The position numbers and the translations under genes were made by a program. Of a stretch of DNA of 64,000 nt, positions 26,192 to 35,009 are shown in pieces. The notes below the pieces were generated by a model. The model was not told the origin of the DNA. It made no database searches and saw only the letters and a list, made by a program, of their open reading frames with translations. How positions within the stretch are numbered: the stretch's first letter is position 1; the number at the start of each line of letters is the position of its first letter. Origin of the DNA: Bacillota bacterium (GTDB taxonomy: Bacteria > Bacillota > Clostridia > Oscillospirales > CAG-382); contig JAKPGJ010000036.1 of the NCBI GenBank assembly GCA_029550965.1, positions 58,138-122,137 on the forward strand. Direction: 5' to 3'.

Positions 26192-27682
26192 ATGCTGTTA
26201 AAAGACATATTAAAAGAAATACCCGTCACCGGCACATACGACGGGAATATCGAGATTGCGGATATTATTTACGATTCCAGAAACGGAAAGCCGGACACGA
26301 TTTTCGTATGCATCAGCGGCTTCCAGACGGACGGACATAAATATGCGATGGACGCGTATGAAAAAGGCGTCCGCGTGTTTGCGGTTGAAAAGAAGGTAGA
26401 ACTGCCCGAAGACGCGGTTGTTTTACATACAGAATCCACCAGAAAATTCCTTGCGCTGGCTTCCGCGAACTTTTTCGGCAGGCCCGCGGAAAAGCTGTTC
26501 ACCATCGCGGTTACCGGCACGAAAGGAAAAACCAGCACCTGCTATATGATGAAATCCATCTTCGAAGCCAGCGGCAAAAAGGTCGGCATCATGGGCAACA
26601 TCGGCATCTTCTACGGCGATACGGTCGTTCACCTGAACAACAACACGCCCGAATCCTTCGAGATCCATAAGCACCTGCGCGGAATGGTGGACGCGGGCTG
26701 CGACATGATGATTATGGAAGCGTCCTCGCAGGGACTGATGATGGACCGAACCTACGGCATTCAATATGACGTAGGCTTGTTTACCAACCTCTCGCCCGAC
26801 CATATCGGCGCGTTCGAGCATAAGGATTTCGACGAATATCTAACCTCGAAAAAGAAGCTGTTCTTCCAGTGCAAACACGGTTTCGCCAATATCGACAACG
26901 AGCATTTCAGCCGAATGACCGAAGGCGTTCCCTGCCCGATTACCACCTTTTCGATGATAAACGACGCGGACTTCCGCGCGACGGACCCGAAGTTTACCAC
27001 CGGCGAAAACTGCCTGCAGACAGAGTTTACCTGCCTTGAAAAAACGGCTTCCGGCGTGGAAAAAACCCTGATCGACCTCAACATTCCCGGCTATTTTACG
27101 ATATACAACGCAATCGGAGCCATTTCTGTCGCAAGAAGGTTCGGCGTTCCCTACCCCGCGATTCAGGAAGGGTTAAAGAAAACCTTTGTCAAAGGCAGAA
27201 TGGAGATTGTTCCGATTTATAAAAACTACACGGTGATCATCGACTACGCGCACAACGAAGTCAGCGTTCAAAGCCTGTTTGAGACCATTAAAATCTATAA
27301 TCCGAAAAGAATCATCTCGGTCTTCGGCTGCGGCGGAAACCGCTCGAAACTGCGCAGAGCGCCGATGGGCGAAATCATCGCGAAGAACTCGGATATTTCC
27401 ATCGTAACCTCCGACAACTCGCGTTTTGAGCGGATAGAGGACATCGTACAGGACATTTTGGTCGGCGTCCATAGAACGAACAAAGAGTATGTCGTCATCT
27501 ACGACCGAAAAGAAGCCATCCACCACGCGATCGACATCGCCAAGAAGGGCGACGTCATTCTGCTGATCGGCAAAGGACACGAGGATTACGAGGATATCGA
27601 GGGCGTAAAGCGTCCGTTCAGCGAGCGGCAGATCGTTTTGGATTACGTCGCGGAAAAGGACAGACAACAGGCTACGAATTGA
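26192..27682 (+). CDS. murE: UDP-N-acetylmuramyl-tripeptide synthetase, MurE type
   Basis: Adds the third residue to the peptidoglycan stem peptide. In order: N-terminal UDP-binding domain (YDSRNGKPDTIFVCISG), central ATPase with TGTKGKTS at 108-115 and NNTPES / EASSQGL, and the C-terminal ligase domain with DYAHNEVSV and GKGHEDYE. The residue-selection motif is DNSR at 408-411, where DAP-adding MurE enzymes have DNPR; the arginine is kept, so a diaminopimelate acceptor is likely but not certain. The 496 residues fit. AAGGAG precedes ATG 26192. It stands alone, away from a division cluster, and converges with trmB (11-base overlap). Confidence 0.88.
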   Translation: MLLKDILKEIPVTGTYDGNIEIADIIYDSRNGKPDTIFVCISGFQTDGHKYAMDAYEKGVRVFAVEKKVELPEDAVVLHTESTRKFLALASANFFGRPAEKLFTIAVTGTKGKTSTCYMMKSIFEASGKKVGIMGNIGIFYGDTVVHLNNNTPESFEIHKHLRGMVDAGCDMMIMEASSQGLMMDRTYGIQYDVGLFTNLSPDHIGAFEHKDFDEYLTSKKKLFFQCKHGFANIDNEHFSRMTEGVPCPITTFSMINDADFRATDPKFTTGENCLQTEFTCLEKTASGVEKTLIDLNIPGYFTIYNAIGAISVARRFGVPYPAIQEGLKKTFVKGRMEIVPIYKNYTVIIDYAHNEVSVQSLFETIKIYNPKRIISVFGCGGNRSKLRRAPMGEIIAKNSDISIVTSDNSRFERIEDIVQDILVGVHRTNKEYVVIYDRKEAIHHAIDIAKKGDVILLIGKGHEDYEDIEGVKRPFSERQIVLDYVAEKDRQQATN

Positions 27683-28316
27683 GCACCGCCTCAAGATAAT
27701 TGATCTTAAACCCTTGCGCGGAAAAATTCCGCTCGTATTCGGTCATGATGTTTTCTTCGTTCAGTTCGGAAGCGTGCAGGTCATAGCACACGTTATACAG
27801 CGTAAACCCCGCTTCCTTTAATGTTTCCAGCGAATACTCAAACAACCCGATATTGTCGGTTTTAAAGTGAATTTTAGCGCCGTCTTTCAGTATCTTTTTG
27901 TACCTTTCGAGGAACAAGGGGCTGGTAAGACGGCGTTTCGCGTTCTTTTTGCGGGGCCACGGGTCGGAAAAATTTAAAAACAGTTTATCGACCGATTTTT
28001 CGGGCAGAATAATATCGATTCTATCGGCGTTTTCGTTTGAGAACGCAACGTTCTTGCAGCCTTCCCTGTCGGCTTTTTCCATCGCCATCAAAAGCACGTC
28101 GGATACCCTTTCGACGGCAAGAATCGACACGTCGGGATGACGGCGGGACAGCTCGGCAACAAAAGCGCCTTTTCCGCAGCCGATTTCGAGATAAAGCTGT
28201 TTTATTTCGCCAAAGGTGGCGGCTAAGTCAATGACTCCTTCTTCGTTGGTTTTGGCAAGCAGATAGGAAACTTTTTCCATTCTTGGAACAAAGTTCTTTT
28301 TATGGCGAAGTCTCAT
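27672..28316 (-). CDS. trmB: tRNA (guanine-N7-)-methyltransferase TrmB
   Basis: Methylates G46 of tRNAs using S-adenosylmethionine. The SAM site YLEIGCGKGAFVAELS is near residue 47, and the catalytic-region block NFSDPWPRKKNAKRRL is near residue 120, both typical of TrmB. About 214 residues fit. The start is ATG 28316 with AAGGA nine bases upstream; the longer reading has no ribosome binding site. It converges on and overlaps the murE 3' end. Confidence 0.94.
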   Translation of the reverse strand: MRLRHKKNFVPRMEKVSYLLAKTNEEGVIDLAATFGEIKQLYLEIGCGKGAFVAELSRRHPDVSILAVERVSDVLLMAMEKADREGCKNVAFSNENADRIDIILPEKSVDKLFLNFSDPWPRKKNAKRRLTSPLFLERYKKILKDGAKIHFKTDNIGLFEYSLETLKEAGFTLYNVCYDLHASELNEENIMTEYERNFSAQGFKINYLEAVLNS

Positions 28317-28460
28317 GGCGTAAAATCCTTTTTTTCTTGTTTTCGTGCTTATCATATGCGGCTTTCCGCAGGCTATATGTTACAATTTTTACTTGTTTTT
28401 GTCAATGAATATTTAAAATGAATCGGCGCAAAATAATAACAAAAGAGAGGAGATGAAAAA

Positions 28461-28670
28461 ATGCTTGACAGAATATCCTTGATTTTAGTAATCATCGGCG
28501 CGCTCAACTGGGGCTCGATCGGACTTTTTCAATTCGATATCATTGCATGGATTTTCGGAGGTCAGGGAGCGGTTGTAAGCCGTATCATATATACGCTTGT
28601 AGGTCTTTGCGGTCTTTGGTGCATCAGCCTTTTGTTCAGGAGCAGAACCGCTGCAGAGATAGAAGATTAG
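28461..28670 (+). CDS. DUF378 family small membrane protein
   Basis: A 69-residue protein with two membrane helices (about residues 4-24 and 38-58) and the family pattern ALNWGSIGLFQFDIIAWIFGG. Function unknown; the family is common in Firmicutes. AGAGGAG precedes ATG 28461, and a strong terminator follows, so it is transcribed alone. Confidence 0.9.
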   Translation: MLDRISLILVIIGALNWGSIGLFQFDIIAWIFGGQGAVVSRIIYTLVGLCGLWCISLLFRSRTAAEIED

Positions 28671-28680
28671 CAAAACGAAA

Positions 28681-28737
28681 AACACCATCCTTTTTTCGGC
28701 TTGATAAGCATTGGAAGGATGGTGTTGTTTTTTATTT
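28681..28737 (+). terminator. Rho-independent terminator after DUF378 gene
   Basis: Twelve-base-pair perfect stem AACACCATCCTT/AAGGATGGTGTT with a 22-base loop, followed by a T-rich run. Confidence 0.88.
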
Positions 28738-28759
28738 TTGTTGTCTGGCGGTATGTTTT

Positions 28760-28788
28760 TTGACAAAAATAAAATGATATGCTAAAAT
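28760..28788 (+). promoter_or_regulatory. Sigma-A type promoter for the ABC-F gene
   Basis: Perfect TTGACA (28760-28765), 17-base spacer and TAAAAT (28783-28788), 38 bases before the start. Confidence 0.82.
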
Positions 28789-28825
28789 ATCGGACAATCA
28801 GTTTTTTTGGAGAACATATTTGCTT

Positions 28826-30739
28826 ATGAGCATTATCGTTTGCGACCATATATCGCTTTCATACGGCGTAAAGGAAGTTTTGTCCGATATTACCTTCTCG
28901 GTCAACGAAGGCGCGAAGGTGGGCGTCATCGGCGCCAACGGAGCCGGAAAGACCTCGCTTTATAAAATCATCAACGGCGACGAAGAACCGACCGGCGGGA
29001 AAGTCTATATCGGCAAAAGCGTTTCCATCGGCTTTTTAGAGCAGATTTCGGACAACCTGACTTTTGACAAGAGTGTGTACGACACCGCGCTGGAGGCTTT
29101 CGCGCCCCTGACGGAGCTTGAAAAGGAAATCGAGCACCTGCGCGAAAGGCTGGACGGCGGCGACGAGAGCGTCATTACCGCTTTTACGGCAGCGTCCGAA
29201 CGGTACAAGGACAGCGGCGGTTTTGAGTATAAAGCCAAAACCCGTTCGTTTTTAAAGAATTTCGGCTTTAGCGAGGAAATGCTTTCCATGCCGGCGAAGA
29301 ACCTCAGCGGCGGTCAGAAAACCCAGCTGAAGCTGGTTTCGATTCTTTTGCGCGAGCCGGATATCATTCTGCTCGACGAGCCGACCAACCACCTTGATTT
29401 AGAATCGATAAACTGGCTGGAAAATTTTATTAAAAACTCAAAGAAAACCTTTTTGATAATTTCGCACGACCGCTTTTTCTTAGACAACGTGACCACGGAC
29501 ACGCTCGAGATTGAGCATCAAAAAGCCACGATGTTCAGCGGCGGCTACAGCGTTTTTAAGGAGAAAAAGGAAAAGCTGCGCGCAGATCAGCTCAAACATT
29601 ACGAACTGCAGCAGAAGGAAATCAAGCGCATCGAAGCGTTTATCGAGAACCAGCGCAGATGGAACCGCGAGCGCAACATCATCGCCGCGGAAAGCCGTCA
29701 GAAAATGCTGGACCGCATGGAAAAGATTGAAAAACCAAAAGACGCGCCCAAAGCGATTTCCTTTAACATAGCCTCAGCCGCGAGCAAGAGTTTTAATGTT
29801 TTGTCGGTGCGGAATCTTTCGAAGAGCTATCCGCAAAAAAAGCTGTTTGAAAACCTGTCGTTCGAGCTGCACTATGCCGACAGGCTGTTTGTCCTTGGCA
29901 GCAACGGCAGCGGCAAGAGCACGCTGATCAAAATCCTGACCGGCAGAGAAAGGCAGGACGGCGGCGTTTTTGAGCTGGGCTATAACCAGAAAATCGGCTA
30001 CTACGACCAGGACCAGCAGATGCTCGACTACAGCAATACGGTAATCGAGGAGCTTTGGTCTGCGTACGGCGAGAAAACCGTCACCGAAATCCGCAGTCTG
30101 CTCGCTCGATTCGGCTTCTTCGGCGACGACATTTACAAAAGCGTTTCGGTGCTCAGCGGCGGCGAGCGCGCGCGGCTTTCGATTGCGAAAATGATTCTCA
30201 ACGGCGTCAGCCTGCTCGTCCTTGACGAGCCGACCAATCACTTGGACATCCCCTCAAAGGAGACGCTGGAGTTCGCTTTGAAAGAGTACGACGGAACCAT
30301 TCTCTGCGTTTCGCACGACCGGTACTTTATCTCCGCCCTCGCCACGCGGATTTTGGGAATAGACCCGGAGTCCGAAAAAGGCTACGCGCTGTTCGACGGC
30401 GGCTATAAGGCGTACCTTGCGGAAAAAGCGGAAACGCAGACCGCCGCGCAAAAACCCGAACGCGTCGAGAAAACCTCGAGCGCCAGAGAAGAATACGAAA
30501 ACGCGAAAAAGGAAAAGAACCGCAGGCGTTATATCGCGAACCGCATCCCCGTTCTGGAAGCGGAGATTACCAAAAACGAACGGCGTCTCAAGGAAATAGA
30601 CGAAATCAAAAATACCGAAGTGGCGACCGATTTTGTCCGGCTGAACGAGCTGTATGAAGAAGAAACGGCTATCCGCGAAAAGCTCGACGCTTTGTACGAC
30701 GAATTGCTCGCGCTGGAAGAAGAATCCGCGCAAAAATAG
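28826..30739 (+). CDS. ABC-F family ATP-binding protein (ribosome-associated)
   Basis: ABC-F proteins have two fused ATPase domains, no membrane part, and act on the ribosome in translation or antibiotic protection. Domain 1: Walker A GANGAGKT (about residue 38), signature LSGGQ, LLDEPTNHLD. A linker (about 235-305) rich in charged helix follows; domain 2: GSNGSGKS, LSGGE, LDEPTNHLD. A C-terminal coiled coil (about 545-635) ends the protein. The size and C-terminal extension resemble Uup/YdiF-type members rather than a specific resistance type. ATG 28826 is 13 bases from GGAG; an in-frame TTG at 28820 is better spaced and may be the true start. Confidence 0.92.
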   Translation: MSIIVCDHISLSYGVKEVLSDITFSVNEGAKVGVIGANGAGKTSLYKIINGDEEPTGGKVYIGKSVSIGFLEQISDNLTFDKSVYDTALEAFAPLTELEKEIEHLRERLDGGDESVITAFTAASERYKDSGGFEYKAKTRSFLKNFGFSEEMLSMPAKNLSGGQKTQLKLVSILLREPDIILLDEPTNHLDLESINWLENFIKNSKKTFLIISHDRFFLDNVTTDTLEIEHQKATMFSGGYSVFKEKKEKLRADQLKHYELQQKEIKRIEAFIENQRRWNRERNIIAAESRQKMLDRMEKIEKPKDAPKAISFNIASAASKSFNVLSVRNLSKSYPQKKLFENLSFELHYADRLFVLGSNGSGKSTLIKILTGRERQDGGVFELGYNQKIGYYDQDQQMLDYSNTVIEELWSAYGEKTVTEIRSLLARFGFFGDDIYKSVSVLSGGERARLSIAKMILNGVSLLVLDEPTNHLDIPSKETLEFALKEYDGTILCVSHDRYFISALATRILGIDPESEKGYALFDGGYKAYLAEKAETQTAAQKPERVEKTSSAREEYENAKKEKNRRRYIANRIPVLEAEITKNERRLKEIDEIKNTEVATDFVRLNELYEEETAIREKLDALYDELLALEEESAQK

Positions 30740-30751
30740 AATAAAACAGCG

Positions 30752-30789
30752 CTTTCGATAATATTAATGTAACACAATATTATCGAAAG
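30752..30789. promoter_or_regulatory. Perfect 14-bp inverted repeat overlapping the DUF4830 ribosome binding site
   Basis: CTTTCGATAATATT (30752-30765) and AATATTATCGAAAG (30776-30789) around a ten-base loop. The right arm includes most of the AAAGGA ribosome binding site (30786-30791) of the next gene. There is no T-run after it. It may be an RNA hairpin that masks the site, or a protein operator. Confidence 0.7.
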
Positions 30790-30799
30790 GAATGATTTG

Positions 30800-31273
30800 A
30801 TGTTTGTCTATACATTGAAAGCATCAAGCATTAAGTTTTTCGCAGCCATTCTGCTTGCGGTAGCCGTTCTGGTTACGATTGTCGCGATTCTTCCGGACGT
30901 CGAGGTCGCCGGCGAGGTTGCCGTTGTATCCATTAAGTACACCGGCATCAAAACCGACGAGGACCGGATTGAGTTTTTAAAGCAGTTCGGCTACGAGGTC
31001 AAGGAAACGCCGGTTGATACAAGGGAGGTTACGGTACCCGAGCATTTCGACGCCGTTTATGAGAAGTACAACGACATTCAGAAGGCGCAGGGCCTGAATC
31101 TTTCCAAGTACAAAGGCAAGACCGTTACCAAATATACATACGAGGTAACCAACTACGACTACGACGGAACCGTGCTTGCGACGATTCTGGTTTACAAGGA
31201 CAAAATCATCGCGGGCGACATCTGCTCTGCGGATGGAATCGGATTTATGCACGGATTTGAGAAACCGCTCTAA
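30800..31273 (+). CDS. DUF4830 domain membrane-anchored protein
   Basis: About 157 residues. An N-terminal membrane anchor (about residues 10-32, IKFFAAILLAVAVLVTIVAIL) precedes an extracytoplasmic domain with TDEDRIEFLKQFGYEV, VPEHFDAVYEKYNDIQKAQG and the end CSADGIGFMHGF, which I recognise as DUF4830. Function unknown; found in Clostridia. The start is ATG 30800 with AAAGGA eight bases upstream, inside a large inverted repeat. Confidence 0.8.
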   Translation: MFVYTLKASSIKFFAAILLAVAVLVTIVAILPDVEVAGEVAVVSIKYTGIKTDEDRIEFLKQFGYEVKETPVDTREVTVPEHFDAVYEKYNDIQKAQGLNLSKYKGKTVTKYTYEVTNYDYDGTVLATILVYKDKIIAGDICSADGIGFMHGFEKPL

Positions 31274-31310
31274 TAACGAAAACGCGGTTATGCAAAATAT
31301 AGGATTGTCT

Positions 31311-32048
31311 ATGAAAAAGGAAAAAGAAACGCTGGAACGATTAGATAAAATACTGGCAAAAGCGGCCGCCCTTTCGAGAAAAGAAGCAAAAAGGGCGGCT
31401 TTAGACGGTCGCGTCACGGTTGACGGCGTTGTCGTGACTTCGCCCGAACAGAAGATACCGCTTGCGAGCGAAGTCTGTCTGGACGGCAGGGCGCTGACCG
31501 TCCGCGAACATATCTATCTGATGATGAATAAGCCCGCGGGGTACGTCTGTTCCAACGACGACCCGAAAAGCCCGAATGTTTTTTCTCTCATCGGAAGCGA
31601 ATATAAAAAGAACGGTCTTTTTACGGTTGGCAGGCTTGACAAAAACACGACCGGACTTTTGCTGATTACCGACGACGGTCCGCTGGCGCATTTTCTTCTC
31701 TCCCCGAAACATCACGTCAAAAAGCGGTATTTTTTAAAAGCCAAATATCCGCTTACCGAAGCGGACAAGGAAGCGTTTTTGGCCGGCGTCGACATCGGAG
31801 AGAAAAAACCGACGAAAAGCGCGCTTCTTGAAATATGCGGCGACGGGTACTCCGCCTACCTGACCATCACCGAGGGAAAGTTTCACCAGATTAAGCGCAT
31901 GCTCGAGGCGAGGTACAACAAGGTGGTTTTCCTGACCCGAACCGAGTTCGGCGGCGTCAAGCTGGACCCCAGCCTCGCTCCGGGCGGCTACAGGCCTCTT
32001 AACGAAAATGAGATAAAAGTGTTAAAAAGCGTAGAAAAATATTCATAA
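31311..32048 (+). CDS. rsuA: 16S rRNA pseudouridine synthase, RsuA family
   Basis: Isomerises a specific uridine in rRNA. An S4 RNA-binding domain (about residues 8-60, RLDKILAKAAALSRKEAKRA) precedes the catalytic domain with GRLDKNTTGLLLITDDG, whose Asp is the nucleophile, and GKFHQIKRML. The block NKPAGYVCSNDDPKSPNVFSL resembles RsuA (U516) more than RluB, so the target is probably 16S rRNA. About 245 residues fit. The start is ATG 31311 with AGGA seven bases upstream; the long 5' extension of the open frame lies inside the preceding gene. Confidence 0.88.
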   Translation: MKKEKETLERLDKILAKAAALSRKEAKRAALDGRVTVDGVVVTSPEQKIPLASEVCLDGRALTVREHIYLMMNKPAGYVCSNDDPKSPNVFSLIGSEYKKNGLFTVGRLDKNTTGLLLITDDGPLAHFLLSPKHHVKKRYFLKAKYPLTEADKEAFLAGVDIGEKKPTKSALLEICGDGYSAYLTITEGKFHQIKRMLEARYNKVVFLTRTEFGGVKLDPSLAPGGYRPLNENEIKVLKSVEKYS

Positions 32049-32221
32049 AAAATACTTAAAAAAATCTAACTTATTTTCCGAGTGTATAATTATTATGCAA
32101 AATAGATAAACAATCCCTTGAAATTTTGGGTAAATAAGCACTTCCATTTTGACTGCCGATTTGTTATTATATTAGCCAAGAAAGTAAGAGGGCACACATT
32201 GACCCTCATCAGGAGGTTTAT

Positions 32222-33337
32222 ATGGCAAGTGTACTTTTTAAGCACATTTACAAGAGATTTCCGGGCGGAGTAACCGCTGTTTCGGATTTTAATCTTGAAA
32301 TTAAGGATAAAGAATTCGTTATTCTCGTCGGCCCTTCAGGCTGCGGTAAGACGACTACCCTGAGAATGATTGCCGGACTTGAAGAGATTACCGAAGGCGA
32401 GCTCTTCATCGACAATAAGAGAGTCAATGATGTTGCTCCGAAAGACAGAGATATAGCGATGGTTTTCCAGAACTACGCTCTTTATCCGCATATGTCCGTT
32501 TTTGAGAACATGGCTTTCGGACTGAAGATCCGCAAAGTTAGAAAAGAAGAGATTAAAAGACGTGTTGAGGAAGCCGCAAGAATTCTTGATATCTCTCACC
32601 TGCTTGACAGAAAACCGAAGGCTTTGTCCGGAGGTCAGAAGCAGCGTGTCGCTTTAGGACGCGCAATAGTCCGTGAGCCGAAAGTATTCTTGCTTGACGA
32701 GCCTCTTTCTAACTTGGACGCTAAACTCCGCGCTACGATGAGAAGCGAGCTTATCCAGCTCCATCAGAGACTGCAGACAACGTTTATATACGTTACCCAC
32801 GACCAGGTAGAGGCTATGACGATGGCTACCCGCATCGTCGTTATGAAGGACGGTATTATACAGCAGGTTGATACGCCTCAGAACCTTTACGATTATCCCT
32901 GCAATCTGTTCGTCGCAAGCTTCATCGGAACGCCGCAGATGAACTTAATCACCGGCGTTTTGAAGAAGAGAGAGAACGATGTTTACTTTGATTTCGAGAA
33001 CTGCTCGCTCAAGCTTCCCGCAGAAAAAGCGAACGCGCCCGAGCTTCAGCCGTATATCGGCAAGGAAGTCATTATGGGTATTCGTCCCGAGCTGCTGCAC
33101 GACGAGCCTATGTTCTTAAGCAAGTTCGAGGACACCAAGATTCCCGCGCATGTTGAGTTTATCGAGCTGATGGGCGCCGAAATCAACGTTTACATCAAAG
33201 TTGGTCAGGAAACAAGCATGATTGCCCGCGTTTCTTCCCGTTCCAAAGCAAGAGCCGGAGACAATATGGAGTTCGCGGTCGATGTTTCCAGAATCCATAT
33301 CTTTGATAAGGACACTGAAAAGGTTATTATTCACTAA
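32222..33337 (+). CDS. ABC transporter ATP-binding protein, MsmK/UgpC (multi-sugar) type
   Basis: ATPase that energises carbohydrate ABC importers and often serves several of them. Walker A GPSGCGKTT (about residue 37), signature LSGGQKQRVALGRA, Walker B VFLLDEPLSNLD and the H-loop YVTHDQVEAMTM are present, followed by the C-terminal TOBE/OB regulatory region (about 235-371). The 371 residues fit. AGGAGG precedes ATG 32222. It is alone with a 173-base leader and a terminator after it, which fits a shared ATPase. The GH27 gene downstream and the lipoprotein at 21952 are plausible functional partners. Confidence 0.93.
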   Translation: MASVLFKHIYKRFPGGVTAVSDFNLEIKDKEFVILVGPSGCGKTTTLRMIAGLEEITEGELFIDNKRVNDVAPKDRDIAMVFQNYALYPHMSVFENMAFGLKIRKVRKEEIKRRVEEAARILDISHLLDRKPKALSGGQKQRVALGRAIVREPKVFLLDEPLSNLDAKLRATMRSELIQLHQRLQTTFIYVTHDQVEAMTMATRIVVMKDGIIQQVDTPQNLYDYPCNLFVASFIGTPQMNLITGVLKKRENDVYFDFENCSLKLPAEKANAPELQPYIGKEVIMGIRPELLHDEPMFLSKFEDTKIPAHVEFIELMGAEINVYIKVGQETSMIARVSSRSKARAGDNMEFAVDVSRIHIFDKDTEKVIIH

Positions 33338-33360
33338 TAATACCAATAAACACGATAATG

Positions 33361-33387
33361 AAAGGATAGGTTTTCCCCTATCCTTTT
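33361..33387 (+). terminator. Rho-independent terminator after the MsmK-type gene
   Basis: Ten-base-pair stem AAAGGATAGG/CCTATCCTTT with a six-base loop and T-rich 3' side. Confidence 0.8.
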
Positions 33388-33420
33388 GATATAAAATTTA
33401 AGAATACTGAGGTATGTTTT

Positions 33421-34545
33421 ATGGCGATGCTTGCGCTAAAACCACCGATGGGCTGGAATGCCTGGAACTTTTTTGGTTACAGAGATGTCAACGAACAAGT
33501 TATCAAGGAAACGGCCGACGCAATGGTTGAACTGGGATTCAGAGACGCCGGCTACACCATCGTAGCCGTTGACGATTCCTGGATGTGCGTCGAAAGAGAC
33601 GCCGACGGAAATCTGCAGGCAGACCCTGTCAGGTTCCCGAGCGGCATGAAGGCTTTGGGCGATTATATCCACGAGCGCGGTCTTAAGTTCGGCCTTTACG
33701 CCGGCGGCGGCGTACTCACCTACTGCGGAAGAGCCGGCACTTTCGGACATGAGCGTCAGGACGCAAAAAAATTTGCCGAATGGGGCGTTGACCTGTTAAA
33801 ATACGACTTCGGCTACCCTGCCCCCGGCCATGACGAAAAGCAGCTGTACCGCAAAATGGGGCAAGCGCTGCGCGAAAGCGGAAGAGACATTATTTTCTCC
33901 GCCTGCCTCGGCAGAAGAACCGTCAGCGAATGGATGAAGAGCTGCGGCGCGAACATGTGGCGGCTTTGCGGCGATATTAAAGACAGCTGGGAATCGATTG
34001 TCAACGTCGCGATGAACGCAATCGGTCTCGAAGCCTACGCGGGTCACGGCGCCTGGAACGACCCCGATATGATGGTTGTCGGTCTGTTCGGCGAGGGCTA
34101 CGTCGGCAAAATCGGCGGCGGCTGCACGGTCAACGAGTACGAAGCGCATTTCGCGCTCTGGTGCATGCTTTCCGCGCCGCTGATGATGGGGCACGACGTC
34201 AGAAACACGAGACCTGAGATACTGAACATACTTCTGAACAAAGAGCTCATCGACATAAACCAGGACGATTTGGGTCTGGCCGCTTTCCGCATCCCCGAGC
34301 TCGCCTGCAACGACGTCGTACTGGCAAAACCGCTGTACGGCGGCGACATCGCGTTCCTGCTGCTGAACCAGTTCGATCACCCGAAGAAGATTCCGCTTTC
34401 GTGGTACTACTGCGGCTGGGAGGTCAACGACAAGATCATGCTCCGCGATGTGATTGCGCACGAGGATTTGGGCGTATTCCAGGGCGGCATCTGCCCGGAG
34501 GTCAAACCGCATTCCGTAAAGGTTTACAGAGCGAGAAGAATATAA
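33421..34545 (+). CDS. Alpha-galactosidase, glycoside hydrolase family 27
   Basis: Hydrolyses terminal alpha-galactosides such as melibiose or raffinose. The (beta/alpha)8 domain opens with KPPMGWNAWNFFG and VAVDDSW; the nucleophile region is VDLLKYDFGYP (Asp129) and the acid/base region is GAWNDPDMMVVG. A C-terminal beta domain ends the protein. No signal peptide, so it is cytosolic and acts on imported sugars. The 374 residues are compact for GH27. GAGGT precedes ATG 33421. An IS element lies 26 bases past the stop, inside the original terminator. Confidence 0.93.
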   Translation: MAMLALKPPMGWNAWNFFGYRDVNEQVIKETADAMVELGFRDAGYTIVAVDDSWMCVERDADGNLQADPVRFPSGMKALGDYIHERGLKFGLYAGGGVLTYCGRAGTFGHERQDAKKFAEWGVDLLKYDFGYPAPGHDEKQLYRKMGQALRESGRDIIFSACLGRRTVSEWMKSCGANMWRLCGDIKDSWESIVNVAMNAIGLEAYAGHGAWNDPDMMVVGLFGEGYVGKIGGGCTVNEYEAHFALWCMLSAPLMMGHDVRNTRPEILNILLNKELIDINQDDLGLAAFRIPELACNDVVLAKPLYGGDIAFLLLNQFDHPKKIPLSWYYCGWEVNDKIMLRDVIAHEDLGVFQGGICPEVKPHSVKVYRARRI

Positions 34546-34643
34546 CTTTAACAAAAAAACGCCGGCGGTACTAAACTGCACCCAAAAAGTTAGACATGTG
34601 GTATAATAAACACATGAACGACAGAAAGGGGTGCAGTTTTGTT

Positions 34644-35009
34644 ATGTCCAAAGGAAGGGCGAATAAGAAGTACACAGGCGAGTTCAAGCAAAAGGTAGTC
34701 GAAACCATGCAGAAGGAGAAGTTGGGTTACAGCGAAGCAGCCAGACGGTTTGGGGTTGCCAATCATAGTATGGTTGCTAACTGGGAGCGTATCTACCTTG
34801 AGGAAGGACCGGAAGGGCTGTATGTCGAGCGACGAGGGAAAGCCAACTCTGCCACAGGCACAAGGAAAGGACGACCGCCAAAACTTGATAAAAAGGTAGA
34901 AGAAGACTTAATTGCTGAAGTCCAACGATTAAGAGCGGAGAATGATTACTTAAAAAAATTGAAAGCCTTGGTTATGGAAGAGGAACGCCAAAACAAAAGG
35001 CGGAAGTGA
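34644..35009 (+). CDS. IS3-family transposase OrfA (DNA-binding part)
   Basis: About 121 residues with a helix-turn-helix region (YSEAARRFGVANHSMVANWE) and a C-terminal leucine-zipper-like helix (AEVQRLRAENDYLKKLKAL) used for multimerisation. The chosen start is ATG 34644, about 12 bases after AAAGGGG; earlier ATGs (34596, 34614) lie in or next to the terminal repeat. A run of seven A (34952-34958) near the 3' end lies where a -1 shift would join it to OrfB. Confidence 0.88.
   Translation: MSKGRANKKYTGEFKQKVVETMQKEKLGYSEAARRFGVANHSMVANWERIYLEEGPEGLYVERRGKANSATGTRKGRPPKLDKKVEEDLIAEVQRLRAENDYLKKLKALVMEEERQNKRRK

Noticed and set aside
32049..32221. Promoter for the MsmK-type ATPase gene
   Set aside because: TATAAT-like and TTGACT-like elements occur, but none are paired at 16-18 bases, so I could not name one.
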